NCBI RefSeq assembly: GCF_012489685.1
Contig: NC_080043.1
Coordinates: 45,771,127-45,835,126, forward strand
Reading direction: 5' to 3'
Length of the DNA stretch: 64,000 bases
From: Lotus japonicus
Lineage: Eukaryota > Streptophyta > Magnoliopsida > Fabales > Fabaceae
The translations under genes and the position numbers were made by a program. Of this stretch, positions 20,209 through 32,943 are shown piece by piece (positions within the stretch are counted from its first letter, which is position 1; each line of letters begins with the position of its first letter). A model generated the notes under the pieces. It was not told the origin of the DNA and did no database searches. It saw only the letters and a list, made by a program, of their open reading frames with translations.

Positions 20209-23066
20209 TGTAACGTCCCAATTTCTCAACTGAGGAATCACATTAGTAACCTAACAAAGTCTAAGGACTATTTCACAAACCTAAAGAAAATAGGATATAT
20301 TATTTTTTTTAAAGCAACTAAACATAGTTGAAGACATATCATAGTCTTAATTAAACAACCCGTTCCTGACATATAATAATAGTGACTTACAATAACATAA
20401 GCAAGGTTCCAAAATAAGTACGCACACTTAAACAGTGGCGAAAGTAGGGTTTTAGTAATGGAGTTTTCAGAAGACGAAGAAGACTCAAAGCATAAACTAC
20501 CAAGAGAAAACTAAACAACTTCTTCCATCTTTGCTCTGTAACTTATTATCCATCCTCCATCTCGAACATAGCTAAGCACCGTCGGAAGGCTCTTCACCGC
20601 CTAATAGCGTTAAGCGCCCAAACAGCAAGTAGCAAACAGAAAGGGTTAACTCCATGCAATTAGCACATATAAAGAGAAAACATGTTGATCGAATTCAATA
20701 TCAAAGCATGGTAACCAAACTAATAACTCATTTCAAGACATAGGGACAGACGTTAGTTCCCTATAATGCAACTACATGTTGCTATCAAAATGGATCGATC
20801 CATAACATCTCACAAGATGGGACAATCATGTGGGACATAACCTCCTCATTGCCACTTAATGCCACAACGGACGTGACAGTCGCGATGGAAACAACCACCT
20901 CATTACCACTTTAGGACATCTCGAAAGATGGGACGATCTCGTGAGACACAACCACCTCATCGCCACTTTATAACGCCTTGAAAGACGGGACAATCACGTG
21001 GGACACCACCACCTCATTGCAACTTAGGAACATCTCGAAAGATGGGACGATCGCGTGGGACACAACCACCTCATCACCACTTAAGTTCCACCCCTATATG
21101 CCTCAGTTTAAATCAACAACATCCCGTGACGTCATTAGTCACTCAATCCGCAGTCACAACTCAAAAATCAAATCAGAATAATCATATAATATTCATAATC
21201 TCAATGAAACATAAATCAATTCAGTGCATACCAGCTCAGTTCAATATATCAACATAGAAACAATCAAGTTATCAATTATAACCAATGACCGAAGCCCCAG
21301 AAAACGGAGACACACGTCTCAATCAGTTCACAGGGCCGAAGCCTCTAGAAAACATTTTCCAGTAGAAGTAGTGTAGTGCGATAAAAGCATGCAAGACTCA
21401 AAGACGCGCTAAAACCGAGTTACCCTTACCTTCGTGAGTAGAAGTAGTGCATGGAAGTTGAGAACCTAAAACATAGAAACACGGTCTCATCAACACAAGT
21501 TCCACCAGAAGCAAACAATCTATTAACACTAATCGAAACCGAAAGGAAAGCCCCTAAAGCTTTAGAGTTCCTATTTAGGCACCAATGGACAACGGAGACT
21601 TCGAACTCGGAATGACACGAAATCAAAGCCAAAATTTTGACAATCGAAAGAGCTACGCAATAGCTCAGGCCATGCAGACCCAAAAATTATTTTTGGACAC
21701 AGTACCATAACAAATAAGTTTCGGCCACTATCAAAAAGGGGTTTCCCGAACTTTTTCTTCGATCTAATTTAATTCCTAGGTATTCTTAGGAGATATCTAG
21801 GCCAAGGAAACTCTCAGAAAAATTTAAGAATTCGAAATGCGACTCAGGGGTATTTTGGTCAACATTTTTAGCTTAGAAACTCAAAGTCGAAATTTTGAAA
21901 AATAAATTGGATGAGGTTGATACCAAAAACGTTTATGACAACTAATCCTACTAACGCTAAGCTCAGTCGAGAGGTTTTGATCCAAAAACCTGAACTTTTA
22001 TCACAAAATGGGTATTTCTACAAAATTTGATCTCTGCGACGATTCGGCGAGATTCAGCGAATAACAACCGGATATTCATGCTCTTGGGAAGGTAGAGAAG
22101 AGTTTTTGACAAAGAAATCAAGTTATTTGGACAATTTTACCAAATACTCATAACTTCGAGCACAGAAAGACATGGAGAAAAGCGACATTATTTACGATAA
22201 GAGGTAAGGAATAGCATCAGTACCTCGAGGTCTACGCGTAGCAACGAACAAAGCGACGATCAGGCAAGAAACGACAAAAAGCTCTCCTCCCTTTCTCTCC
22301 TCCATGGCCCCGGGTTTGATGGTTAAAACGGTGAGGATTTTTGAGTTTTTCTCCTATTTATAGGAGATGGGAAACGCGGGAAAATGAAAATTTGGCGATT
22401 TCGATTTTTCCTCCACATTCCTCTATGAATTATAAGAGAGAATCTGGCGATAGTGTTCCAGAACTCGAAATAGGTTTCTTGGAATTTAAGCAACCGATTC
22501 ACTAACGGTGTTAATCTATTTAACCCGAAAAACTACTTTTTGCAGTTGATGCCGGATGAGAAAACTTCCTTCTGAAGAAAGATTGGAAACATTGAAAGAA
22601 ATTGGTACACACGTGTGGAATCTTCGTAAGAAGCTTCGAATAGAAAAAGTCTTCATCTACAGTTAGTTTAAGGTTCTTGACTTATCAGGAACTCAGTTTT
22701 GGCAAACTTCCAAGAATTGAAATCGATTGTTCGTACAGTCCCGGGTTTCGTGTCGAAACAATTGTCATGGAAAGGAATAAGATAAATTCTTATATACCTC
22801 ATAATATTGTTGAATTTCATTTCTACAGTGCTTTAAGAGCATATTAGCCCTTTACTAACGCTTTCGCCCTAAGGCGGAAGTGAATATGACTCGTGCTATA
22901 ACCTATAGCGACTATAAAACTATTCTTAGTTTTTTCCTGAACTTTCTCCTTCATAATATTAATCCAAACAACAAACACAAGCCGAGTTCCTCTCACGCTT
23001 ACACGGAATCCTATGCGTGAGCTGGAAATTAATTATTTATTTTATTCTAAAATCATGGGTCTTACA
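20209..23066 (-). mobile_element. solo LTR of a second Tekay-like subfamily (2,858 bp)
   Basis: TGTAACGTCCCAATTTC to ATCATGGGTCTTACA, flanked by CACTC (20204-20208) and CACCC (23067-23071), a 5 bp TSD with one mismatch. Excising it rejoins the host LTR in register with the reverse complement of 18300-18360. The interior resembles the other Tekay LTRs, with a minus-strand TATA at 22355-22362, but has diverged ends and repeated GGGACGATC/CACAACCACCTCAT motifs at about 20815-21085. Confidence 0.88.
20815..21085. repeat. degenerate tandem repeat of about 60 bp in the nested solo LTR
   Basis: Repeated blocks of the form ACATCTCGAAAGATGGGACGATC, then TGGGACACAACCACCTCAT and CACTTTA, four to five units with substitutions. 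It lies in the LTR zone where other Tekay LTRs in the window have their own tandem expansions. Confidence 0.7.
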
Positions 23067-23159
23067 CACCCGTCTCCGCGTCCACCACACAAACGAACAC
23101 GTCCTCCTCCGTCACGTGCACCAAGGGCACAACGCGATATCCACGGGAGGAAGCCGAAG

Positions 23160-23615
23160 TCATAAGGCGAAGGGTGACAGCAGTGACAAGCTCCTCCACT
23201 GGCACAGCAGATCTGGAACTCGGTCCGATGTCAACACGGTAGGAGAGCTCGATCCAGAAGAAGCTCCTCCAACAGACTCCTCCTCAGAGGGGTCCTCATC
23301 GTTAGACGACGGCGGTGGTGGCACTCCTGCACCAGGTCCACAATGCACGCTAGGCGATAGGTTAAAGCTAACAGAATATCGTCTCATGACTCCCTTCGTC
23401 AGGTGCCCAAACTCGCTAACCCTATCCTCCATTATTCTCCCCGAATATATAGCTCGGTGACTTGCGGGGTCAATCACCCACGAGCCGGGGATGTCCCAGT
23501 CGATCATCTCATACCGGGTCCCCCCGAGGGGTGAACCATCGTGAACCAGTCTGCCATCGACATCTGAAAGCAGGCGTACAGTCGCCCAAACACAAACAGC
23601 AAGCGCAAGGGTCAA
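23160..23615 (-). pseudogene. LTR-resident ORF, copy in the split Tekay LTR
   Basis: The minus-strand reading contains VHDGSPLGGTRYEMIDWD, GSWVIDPASHRAIYSGRIM and YSVSFNLSPSVHCGPGAG, closely matching 17887-18444, with the Pro/Ser/acidic segment after it. A conserved TTTCAG then ATGTCGATGGC junction lies at 23561-23566, but relative to it the downstream frame is shifted by one. The C-terminal portion (DRELIVLDSDSDDDYASA) is on the other side of the nested insertion at about 20105-20208. The insertion and frameshift make this copy non-functional. Confidence 0.5.
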
Positions 23616-26128
23616 CTCAAAGAATTACATATATAATACACATAACAGATAAATTGTACGGGGATAGCTCCTAGGGTTCAGTAAGCTTATTATAGCTTGT
23701 ACGTAGCATATCCTCCAAATGAATCATGAATAAACGATTATTGACAATTTAACAATTATCTAGTAAGATCACATCCAATTATTAGGTCAGCATGTATGAT
23801 GAAATGCAATGACATGCTGCAAAAGAATGCTCCGGAGTAGCTGGGCAGCAACGAGTCAGTCACCACTGGCCTTGTGTGTAACATTTTTTTCTCAGGCGTC
23901 TCTAACACCAAACAAATGTAGTCAGATCAGCAGTAAACCATATGTCTGCCATTTTTGTCTGCTACTAAGAAACACTCTTGGTGTTCTTATGTGAAAATCC
24001 GGGTCTTGTGACCATTTTGGAATCCACCGAGGTCAGGTGTCCCACCGGGTCTTGATGCAATATGATTAGCCTAACAACGTCTCTTACCTCACTCGTCACG
24101 TCATCACGTGTTCTAGCTAACTTATTGTCTCTAATAGGAATACCTTAAAGGTAAATGTCGATTCTGCGACAAAAGACAATTAAATATAAATAGAGTGCAA
24201 TCACCCTTGATGACTTCTTGAGTCATCTAACTCATCCAATAGTGTGGGTCCAAACCTCGGTTCGTCTCGTCAAACTTTCCCAAAATCTCATCACGAGTAT
24301 CGCATAACTACCCGTTTTCCCACATTCTGACGTTCCTCAAATATTCGTACAAGTGCACAACATAATCAATATAATCAAACAATCATTTGCACAAGTATTC
24401 AGATTACCTGTGATTAACCATTTAGCAAGTACAACATATGAATCGATCAATGGCAAATCAAGCGATAAATAAATCCCAATCACTAATGTCGGCCGAAGCC
24501 CCAAAGCGTAGACACACGTCTCAATTAGTTCACTCGGTTGAAACCTCCAGAAAACATTTTCCTATACAGTCAAGCAATCGTAAGCATAAACAATAAATCA
24601 AGTCGAATTCGTCGACACCTAAAGCATTAGCTAGTATCAGTGAGTTGCCCTCACCTAACTCTTCCAGCGTGTTCCAGCAAAGTTCCTTCACACTCCTCTC
24701 CTTCTGCTCCAAGTAATCCTCCAAACGAACCTTTGAGAAAATATCACAGAATTCAATCAAAGCAAGTTAGAACTAACCGAGTAAGATTTACTAACGATAG
24801 ACGAAGCATTATAAGCTCCATAGTACGATAACCTGACACAATACGATGAGTTTTCGCAAAGGAGAAAATTTTCCTCCCCTAAAGGGGTGCCCTCGGCCGC
24901 GTACTATTTTTAGTGTACCGACGCTTTTTCTTCGATCAAACTTGATTCCTAGGTTATCATTAGTCGTAACTAGAGTAAATTAAAGTTCGGAAAAAATATC
25001 AGATCGAAAACTGAAACAAGTGTATTTTGGTCAGTGTTTTTAGCTCGGAAATCCAAAGTCGGAATTTCGAAAAACAAATTTGATGGGGTTTTCCCTAACG
25101 ATGTTTATGACAACTAATCCTAATGGCTCTAAGCTCAATCGAGAGTTTTTAATCGAAAGAGGGAAGCTTTTGTCAGAAAAGGGGTATTTAGACAAAATTG
25201 AAGCTCTGCGGTGATTCGGCGAGATTTGGCAAATAACAACTGGATAATCATGCTCTTGGGTTAGTAGAGAAGATGTTTTGACAGTGAAATCAAGTTTTTT
25301 GGATAGGTTTACAAAAAACTCATAACTTTGAGCACAGAAAGACATAGAGAAAAGCGACAGAATTTACGATCAGAGGTAAGGAATAGCTTCAGTACCTCGA
25401 GGTCTACACGTAGCAACGAACAGAGAGAAGATCAGGCAAGAAACGGCGAAAAACTCTCCTCCTCCTTCTCCTCTCCAAGCCGCAGGTTCAATGGGGGTGT
25501 TGGGGGGTTTTGAAATTTGATTTTCAAGCTATTTATAGGTGAGGGAAAATGCGGGAAAATGATTATCTCGCGATTCCAATTTTTCTTGCGCGTTCCTCTG
25601 TGAATTCTAAGATAGATTCTAGCGACATAATTTCAAAACTCGAAACAAGTTTCTTGGAATTAAAGCAAACGATCCAATGTCGGTATGAATCGATTTAACC
25701 CGAAAAATTACTTTTTGCAGTTGATGTCGGATCAGAAAACTTCCTTTTGAAGAAAGGTTGAAAACATCGAAATAAAACGGCACACACATGTGGAATCTTC
25801 GTTTGAAGCTCCGAATAGAAAGAGTCTTCATCGACAGTTTATTTTAAGGTTCTTGAGCTATCAGGAACTTAGTTTCGGCAAACTTCCGAGAATCGGAATC
25901 GATCATTCGTACATTACAGGGTTTCGTGTTGAAACAATTGTCATGGAAAGGAATAAGAGAAATTCTTATATTCCTCTGAATATTTTTGAATTTCGTTTCT
26001 ACAGTGCTTTAAGAGCAGATTAGTCATCTACTAACGCTCTTGCCCTAGGCATAAGTGAATAAGACTCGTGCTATAACTTATATCGACTTTAATACTATTC
26101 TTAATCTTTTCCTGAACTTTCTCCTTCA

Positions 26129-27426
26129 GGAGAGAGAGAAAGAGGGAAACCTTTAAGTTTGAAGCTTATAATGATTTCCCTTGGTCATTGTGCATATTAA
26201 ATGGTTGTGTGCAGCTTTGCACTTTGACCTCTCCTTCTACTGTGTTGTCAGAGATATTTTTCATGTTGACATGATGTTTTCTTTCTCTGAACACAGTTTC
26301 TTCTGGTTGGCCAGCTTGAGTTGGACGATGATCCTCCTTTGCAAGTTCTTCTTTCTTCCTTCTGCAGACGATCGCTTTTTCTCCATAAGGCAATTTTGCT
26401 CTTCTCCTAGAAGGTCTTCTGATATTCTGTAGACAACTCTTCTTTCTGATGTGTGTTGTCTTATCTTCTTTTCAGCTCTGATCAGAATCTTCCCGTTGAA
26501 GAATCGTACTTTCTGATTTTGGCGATTTCTCCTCATGTGACGATCTTCAACTTTCTCCCTAAGCTCCTTTATCATCGTAGAGCCAGACCATGATATGCCT
26601 TCTTGAGCTTTGTCTTTTCCTTTTGTAGACGATCCTTGTAGATACGGCTTTTCCTTAAAGGGATCGTCTGTGCAGTAGACTAATTACTTAGACTGTCCTT
26701 GTTTATCCCAAATTTTAATTCATATGAAATCTAAGACAAACAAGTAGATAATAAGTTCTTAGTCTTTGACTATGCTTGTTTGTCCTGAAATTCAATTCAT
26801 ATGAAGTTCCAAGATGTAAGATGTAAGTCACATTTGATTGGCTCTTGAAAAGTAAATAGCAAGGATTGATTAGATTGTATTGATAGACTCTTGAAAATTG
26901 TTATCGTTCAAAATAAGATAGACGATGAAGGCGTTTGAATTTAACACAATTGTGATGAACGCATCCAGATGCTTAGGAGGATATGTATCTCCTACGTATG
27001 ATTGTATCCCAATTGTTTTTCAAAAATCCTATGGTATATCGTTTGTCATGGTTCCGCTGGAAAATATTAGTCTGCATACTAGCTTGCACTCCTTCATTTT
27101 GTCTGGTTTCTTCCTCCAAATTAATTGGAAATTCGATTTGGTTGTACGCTAGTTCTTGTGGTTTCTTAATCCTCTCTTGTCGCGCATGTCGATTTGGAGA
27201 CTTCTCTACTTGATGGTTTTGAGTTGGATGCAGTGAGATGTGAAAATATTTCTCCAATTCCCTCAACTTTTCCTCTATTCGTCGGAGGACTTCTTCAACA
27301 TTATTTCTGCGATCACCATCTTTGGAACTTTCTCTGCCCGAGAAGGAACTCTCTAAGATCCTTCTGCTTGAGAATTTTCTCTTCTCTGAGATACAACTTC
27401 TTGAGATTTTTCTTTTAATGGTGATT
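26129..27426 (-). pseudogene. remnant of an unidentified retroelement, minus-strand gag-like ORFs
   Basis: Two Arg/Lys/Glu-rich minus-strand frames (26261-26575 and from 26973) resemble each other in composition. The second includes NNVEEVLRRIEEKLRELEKYF and runs into the edge of the LTR inserted at 27427. Across that insertion the sequence continues at 43463 with further purine-rich minus-strand sequence and a GGCGCCGTTTGTGG primer-site-like motif at 43562-43579, typical of Tat/Ogre-type gypsy elements. That would make this the start of gag. I cannot name the family with confidence. Confidence 0.3.
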
Positions 27427-27812
27427 TGTGGCGTCCCTCTTTCACAAGTGACGTATTCACCCAACTCCTATCATTTATGAATGAGTGAGCCGTTTTTTTT
27501 TATCGCATTAGTGTTAGTGTTAGTGTTACCGTTTGAATGATGCATTGATTCAGAGACCACTTACGACTTCTCATAGTCGCAGAGTTCCCCTCTAACCTTT
27601 TCAGATGGATGACCGTACACCTAAAGACAAGCAAGTTAGCACACAATGAAACATTAAACACATAGAATACGTGGCCAAGGCCACTATAAGTTCGAATGAC
27701 AGAAACAAGAGAGCGTTCAAGTGAGGGTATACACATCCCCCACAAGGCATCATCAAACATAAACTTAATTAATTAAGAAAACCGGTGAGAAACATCATCG
27801 GACCATACGGCT

Positions 27813-28415
27813 TCACTCCCCAACCTCCTCCTCTTCCCGATCCTCCTCCATGTCACCACTGCTCCCCTCCTCCGACAGTGGCATAGGCACTCTCTCTCCC
27901 AATCCATCGGGTTTCACGAACCGCTGTCTGTAGATTCCGGCGTCTTTGGAAAAGCTTGGTGACTGCATCCTCTTCCTTGTTGTCGACCTGAGACGAGGCG
28001 CAGTCCTCCGGGGCGGAGAACCTAATGGCTCTTGAGGTGCTTGATTAGGCGCAAAGAGCTCATGTGGGCTCCTGACTCGGATCGGCACGGGTCGGAATGG
28101 CTCCTCCTAGGGCATAGGGTCCACACCAACCTGCGGATCGGGACACAATCTGGCCTGGGGCGCTAGATCCACCTCCGATTGAGGCTGTGGTGGCGGATTA
28201 GGAACGGGCGGACGGAACCTCCGGGCATGCCTCGGCATATAGAATGATAACATGAGGGGTATGGTCACTGGGTAGCCAAGCTCATCCGATCCGGGTACCC
28301 TGCACCACAATATGGTCAGTCCAGAATAAAAACAGAAACCGGTAGCGGGGTCAAGGTGCCAGCCAGTACGGGAAGGGAAGTCAGCATGAATGGCGAGTAC
28401 TGGAGGGAGGTTCAT
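27813..28415 (-). pseudogene. LTR ORF in the diverged solo LTR, one in-frame stop
   Basis: Minus strand, one frame from ATG 28415 to the stop at 27813, broken only by TAG at 28107-28109. The N-terminal part has GWHLDPATGFCFYSGLTI, followed by PVTIPLMLSFYMP, then Pro-rich and finally an acidic tail (DMEEDREEEEVGE). The spacing of these blocks matches the Tekay LTR ORF (GSWVIDPASHRAIYSGRIM, then VMRRYSVSFNLSP, then Pro-rich, then acidic). I infer a diverged homologue. A CAG lies just upstream at about 28430, like the splice-site motif in the Tekay LTRs. Confidence 0.35.
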
Positions 28416-28799
28416 CCTCTAACCTGTGATCTGCTTTATAGTAAAAATAATGCAAGGGTGAGTCAAACGCGACTTTACACAAGCCACATGTCAAATAAAA
28501 TAAACGATAAAGTTCAAGATAACATACTATTAAAAACAAGCATGTTAACAAGCACATACAAATCACACATAGTATGAGGTTTTACCGCCTTATACCTTCG
28601 TCCTTCGAATTGACTTCTCTCACTACTTCTTTACGAAATGGTGAGTTCATCGCCAACCTTTTAATTATATTTATCATGTGATGAGTATATTTTATGGGGC
28701 CTGAAGCCTTAGCTTCTTTTAATCTTCGGAAAGTCGTCTCGAGAACATGGACACTCCTTACAGTCCACTCTTTACCGGACATGATCGCTCAGTAGCTCT

Positions 28800-31545
28800 C
28801 CGACAGAAATACACAACTTCGTGACTCCTGGTATGTTGTATCAGGCCGGCCCTCCGGACCCTGCCGGTAGCTGATGGAGAGGTAGAGTCATTGTGTAAGT
28901 CCCGAGTCTATTCATCTCTGAACAAGACCACCATTGGCGTCTCTGTATTCCCACTCTCTTTAGTGGTAGTGACAACACTTTCCTACTCCTTGTCGCTCCG
29001 AAAGGTTGTTCACAAACATCATCCATCACCCCCTTATTCTTCTCTCGAATTTCTAGCGAACTAGAAACAAACATCCGTACCTTACTCTTCAAGTAAGTAC
29101 GCCTCATTGTATTTGAAGCCGAGATCCGAAGGGATCAAGTAGTCGGGTTTTAGGGCAGGAAATAGTTATTCGACCCGGTAATGGTTATATACTTTCCTCA
29201 ATTAATTTAAATAAAAGGGTATCACCTATTCGTTAACTAATTTCATTTTATAATTATTAATATCTATCTTCCTAAGGTGATTCCTAACATGTGACGGGTA
29301 GGTCAAGTTTTCGAATCCAAGTATCAATAACACATTAAGCCGGTGAATTATTTCCCTGTACCCTCCTACCTCAGATGTTTTTTAGATTTATATATTGTCA
29401 TAAGACAAGTTCTTTTATCCGGGCTTTTAAGCGGATTTCCTAAGTATCACCGTATCGCATGGTATACTTTACCTCCTTTCTAACAATGCAGCAATACAAC
29501 ATCCATAAGCAATTCACATATGAATCACAAGCAAACATTCAGCATTACTTCATAAAATCCACAATTATTGTAAACAAGCGAGTAAATAATAATATGTCTA
29601 CTATCGCTTTAACGATTACTTAATTGTCATAAACCAAGACAAGGTCTTGTCTAACTCCCCTTACCTATGACTCAATGATTTCTTTTGAAACTCGAGAGCT
29701 TGATCCTCCACGCTCTACATCATGGATTATGGTCGGGTTATAGATCTATGAAGCTAAAAATATAACTACTTCATGTACTAATTTTATTTTCTTTTTATCA
29801 CCCTTCTACTCTTAGACTTAACCAATTTTCTTTACTGACCTGATTCTGTTACTAAACTCGAGCCTTAAGCTCATAATCACTTCTAGATTATTTAACTTAT
29901 CTTTTAAGCCATTTGGTCAAAATCACTTATTCATTAGCTTACTAACTTAACTTCCTAATTCATCACGCTAGCCTACTGATTTCTGACTTCTGGTTTTTCA
30001 TTACTCCATGCCTAGTATGCCTAACTCATAATCAAGTTCAGAATCACTTAATTAAGCTGATTAATCTAGCTTAAGTTCAAATTAATTCTAAGTTTACTTG
30101 CAAATTAAGAAATTCACAAACTAGGCTAAAACTAACTTTTGATACTCTACTCCTATAGTTTCCAACCTTCTGAATCCATCTAGACCATTTTTAGAAGCAT
30201 TTAAGCACTGTAACTACCTCAATTTGCCAGTTTTTTTATCGGACGTGAGGTGATATTGGGGTTTTTCACCTTAGAGCTTTATCATCGATTCTACCTATCC
30301 TAAAAGGCTCTACCATGTTCCAGAAGCATAAAGTAATCAATTTGGCACTCTAATTCGAGGCCTGAAGCTCAACCCGATAGCATGCTCGAGTTTGAAAATT
30401 CAAATATTGGTTCTGCTAATTCATGGTTATTCAAGGCTCAAAATTAGTCTAAAGCTTCCTAAAAATGTCCTAACATGCTTAAGGATAAGTTTTGGATCGA
30501 AAACGAGCTAAAATAAGTGAATTACATAAACTCACTTCGCCGGAAAAGACAGAGTTCGCCAGAGAAGATGATCGGAGATGTATAGAACGTCACTGCCGTG
30601 CTGTTCTGGGTACTAGAACTTGCTCTACAGGTTATGGGGATGAATGTGGTGCTAATGGGTGCTGCTATGTAGGTTTGGAACGTGAGAAAAGTCGAGTTAC
30701 AGGTCGGAGAACTCGCCGGATTCTGGAAAATGCTCGCTGAAGTTGCAGGGTGCTCGCGGGTTTGGGTTTTCTGGGCTCAAAGCTCCATGTAATCGACCCA
30801 AATCGAATCCTTACTCTCTCAGGAACTTAATGGAATGAAAATTACACTCTAACACTCAACTAAGCTTGTGAAGCTCTCTCTTCACTCTTAGCTCGCTCTG
30901 GGACTTGGAATGAATTGCTGGGGACTCAGGGACTTCAGAATGGCTCATTTTATAGGGTCAAGGCTATTAATTAAGGCTAACCAAGCTTAAGCTCTAATCC
31001 AAGTTGCACCACCTATGGAATTGCATGCAAGCAGATTATCACAAGGCTCCAGGTGCCGCTGCAGGTCTGTGCTCGTCCAAGCATCATTCAGGAGGGGTTT
31101 ATGGGAACTAGAAGCCATCATGGAGCTTACTATTGATGAATAGTAGTGTGTCATCATGGGTGAATAGTAACCTAGGGCACCGGTTGGTCAATTATTTTAT
31201 TCTGCCTTCAAGTCGGGACAAATTGGCTACTATGCTTCATCATTTCTGAATACTAAGGGTTTTCTAATAGTGTATTTCCCCTCTGAATGCCTAATACTAA
31301 GACATATTGTATGCTAGGGTTTGGCTCGTCGGTTTGACTATCGATCGATCTGAGACAGTGTGTTACTACCGTGAAGAGATTCGATTAGATTAGCTTCCTA
31401 TCCTCATCTACTCGAGTCATTCATTTAAATGGGAGTCATGACGACCATGTCTTTGGTACGTTTGATTGTCAGTTTGATCTAATCGTCACACCGACGTTCT
31501 ATCTTCGCATCGTAAATCATGCATAAAATAGGCATATATATACAC
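28800..31545. other. non-coding part of the diverged LTR
   Basis: AT-rich, many stops in all frames, no repeat array. It contains the minus-strand TATA (30947-30954), and near the Athila junction the target microsatellite ATATATATACACACACA. Confidence 0.5.
30947..30954 (-). promoter_or_regulatory. TATA box of the diverged LTR
   Basis: Minus strand CCCTATAAAATGAGCC, in the position corresponding to the TATA boxes of the Tekay LTRs, with a GC-richer stretch carrying short ORFs downstream. Confidence 0.45.
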
Positions 31546-31550
31546 ACACA

Positions 31551-32943
31551 TGTTGGTCAATTCACAAGTGTACGAATACCTCCGGGTTTTAAAATATCGA
31601 ACCACAGGGATTGTGAGTGAGAATTGTTGATTTAAGCCTAAAGTTTGCAAGTTCTTAAAACAGTAAAATTCAGAAATTGGTTTTGGTTGATTGTGACAAA
31701 GGTTTTGCAAAAGAGCAATGTTGAAAATGATGTAAATAACAATTGATGGAAAATTGCCTTGGGTTGTTGATCATCTAATCCACTTTAGTTCACCTATCCT
31801 ATGCATGTGAAACCTTGATTTATCTCTTGTTGTTATAGCCTATGTACTTACTAGTTGATTCCTCACAAAAGTAATTCTCTCACACTGAAAGATAAGCCCA
31901 ATTCCTTGTGTACTTAAACATTCATAAGAGGTAAATAAGCATGTATATTCAGGCCAACAAAACCCCACCCTTACTCTATGCCTAGAAGCAAGTATAGAAG
32001 GATCTATTTCAATTCATGTCCCTAAATCATAACAAACTTCCATTTGATTATAATCTAGCCTATAGCAAAGGTGCACCAAAGCTAAACATGCAATAAGGAA
32101 TTGAAATACAAGATTGAATCAAGAACTCATGCATAGAGATAGGATTTAACAAACTAAAATTTCATAGAATCTCTTAACACAAAGCAAAAAAGAAACTAGC
32201 CACTCATGGCTAGAAAATTCATGCAGAAAATGTAATGAAAACCTGAGAAAAATACAAGTTGGAAGCCTCCCTTGGCCCCAAAGTTCTCCTCAGCTCTCAA
32301 ACTTGATCAAAAATGAGTAAAAATGTCTAACTCCAAAAAGAAATTGGCCTAAGCCTTATTTATAAGCAAAACAAACGACACTGGGCGCTCAGGCGCCAAT
32401 TCAGAGCGCCTGAGCGCCAATTGCATGTGAAAAACATGCCTCTGGACCCTAATTGGCGTCGAGGCGCCAATTCCCAGCGCCTGGGCGCCAATTCCCTGGC
32501 TTCCATCATTTTGTACTAGCGCCTAGGCGCCAATTCCCAGCGCCTAGGCGCTCAAGCTCGCCTGGAACAGCCTTTTCAGCTTCTGTAACTCCTCTTTAAT
32601 TCCTCTTTTAAGTCTTCCTTCAATTCCAAGCTTCTTGGCTTTCTTTCTTCTTCAGTTTTTAATCTGCATACTTAACCACAAAGACAAGGAAAAATCTAGA
32701 AGCTCAAAGAGCTCATTAGCACAAGAGGTCCTTCATAAAACAAAAGAAAATCATGCAAGTCCTAAACTTAACTTATAATGCAAGAAAACTCCCTATAAAA
32801 CTACAAAATTACCAAAACAAAACAAAGACTCAAGAAAAGATAAAAATGCATGAGAATGCATGAAACACTACATGAGACTCAAAAAAAAGACTCAAAATAA
32901 ACAAAGAAATGACCCTAAAAACACTACAAAAATAGGGTCATCA
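31551..32943 (-). repeat. Athila 3' LTR (1,393 bp)
   Basis: TGTTGGTCAATTCACAAG to AAATAGGGTCATCA. Minus-strand TATAAATA at 32357-32364 with a GGCGCC palindrome array (32382-32554) just upstream in the transcription direction. Confidence 0.93.
32382..32554. promoter_or_regulatory. array of GGCGCC palindromes / ATTGGCGC sites in the Athila LTR
   Basis: Repeated short palindromes of the form GGCGCTCAGGCGCC and GCGCCTAGGCGCC. GCGCCAAT occurs five times, so the minus strand reads ATTGGCGC, which fits the E2F consensus WTTSSCSS and also contains a reversed CCAAT box. The array lies directly upstream of the minus-strand TATA. The same array is in the other LTR at 42714-42886. Confidence 0.5.

Larger units (their letters stand above)
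19601..26128 (-). mobile_element. Tekay LTR, split by a nested solo LTR and lacking its final bases
   Basis: Starts TGTAACACCCTGATTTCGATGG at 19601 and follows the 4604-8212 LTR through to CTGAACTTTCTCCTTCA at about 26128, where homology stops roughly 110 bases before the expected terminus. The segment 20209-23066 (plus one TSD) is a later insertion; removing it leaves about 3.66 kb. TATA (minus) at 25540-25547. The abrupt right edge indicates deletion or rearrangement, and no TSD is recognisable. Confidence 0.85.

Noticed and set aside
30492..30740. Plus-strand 82-codon ORF in the diverged LTR
   Set aside because: Antisense to the predicted leader of the LTR, no recognisable motif, single occurrence.
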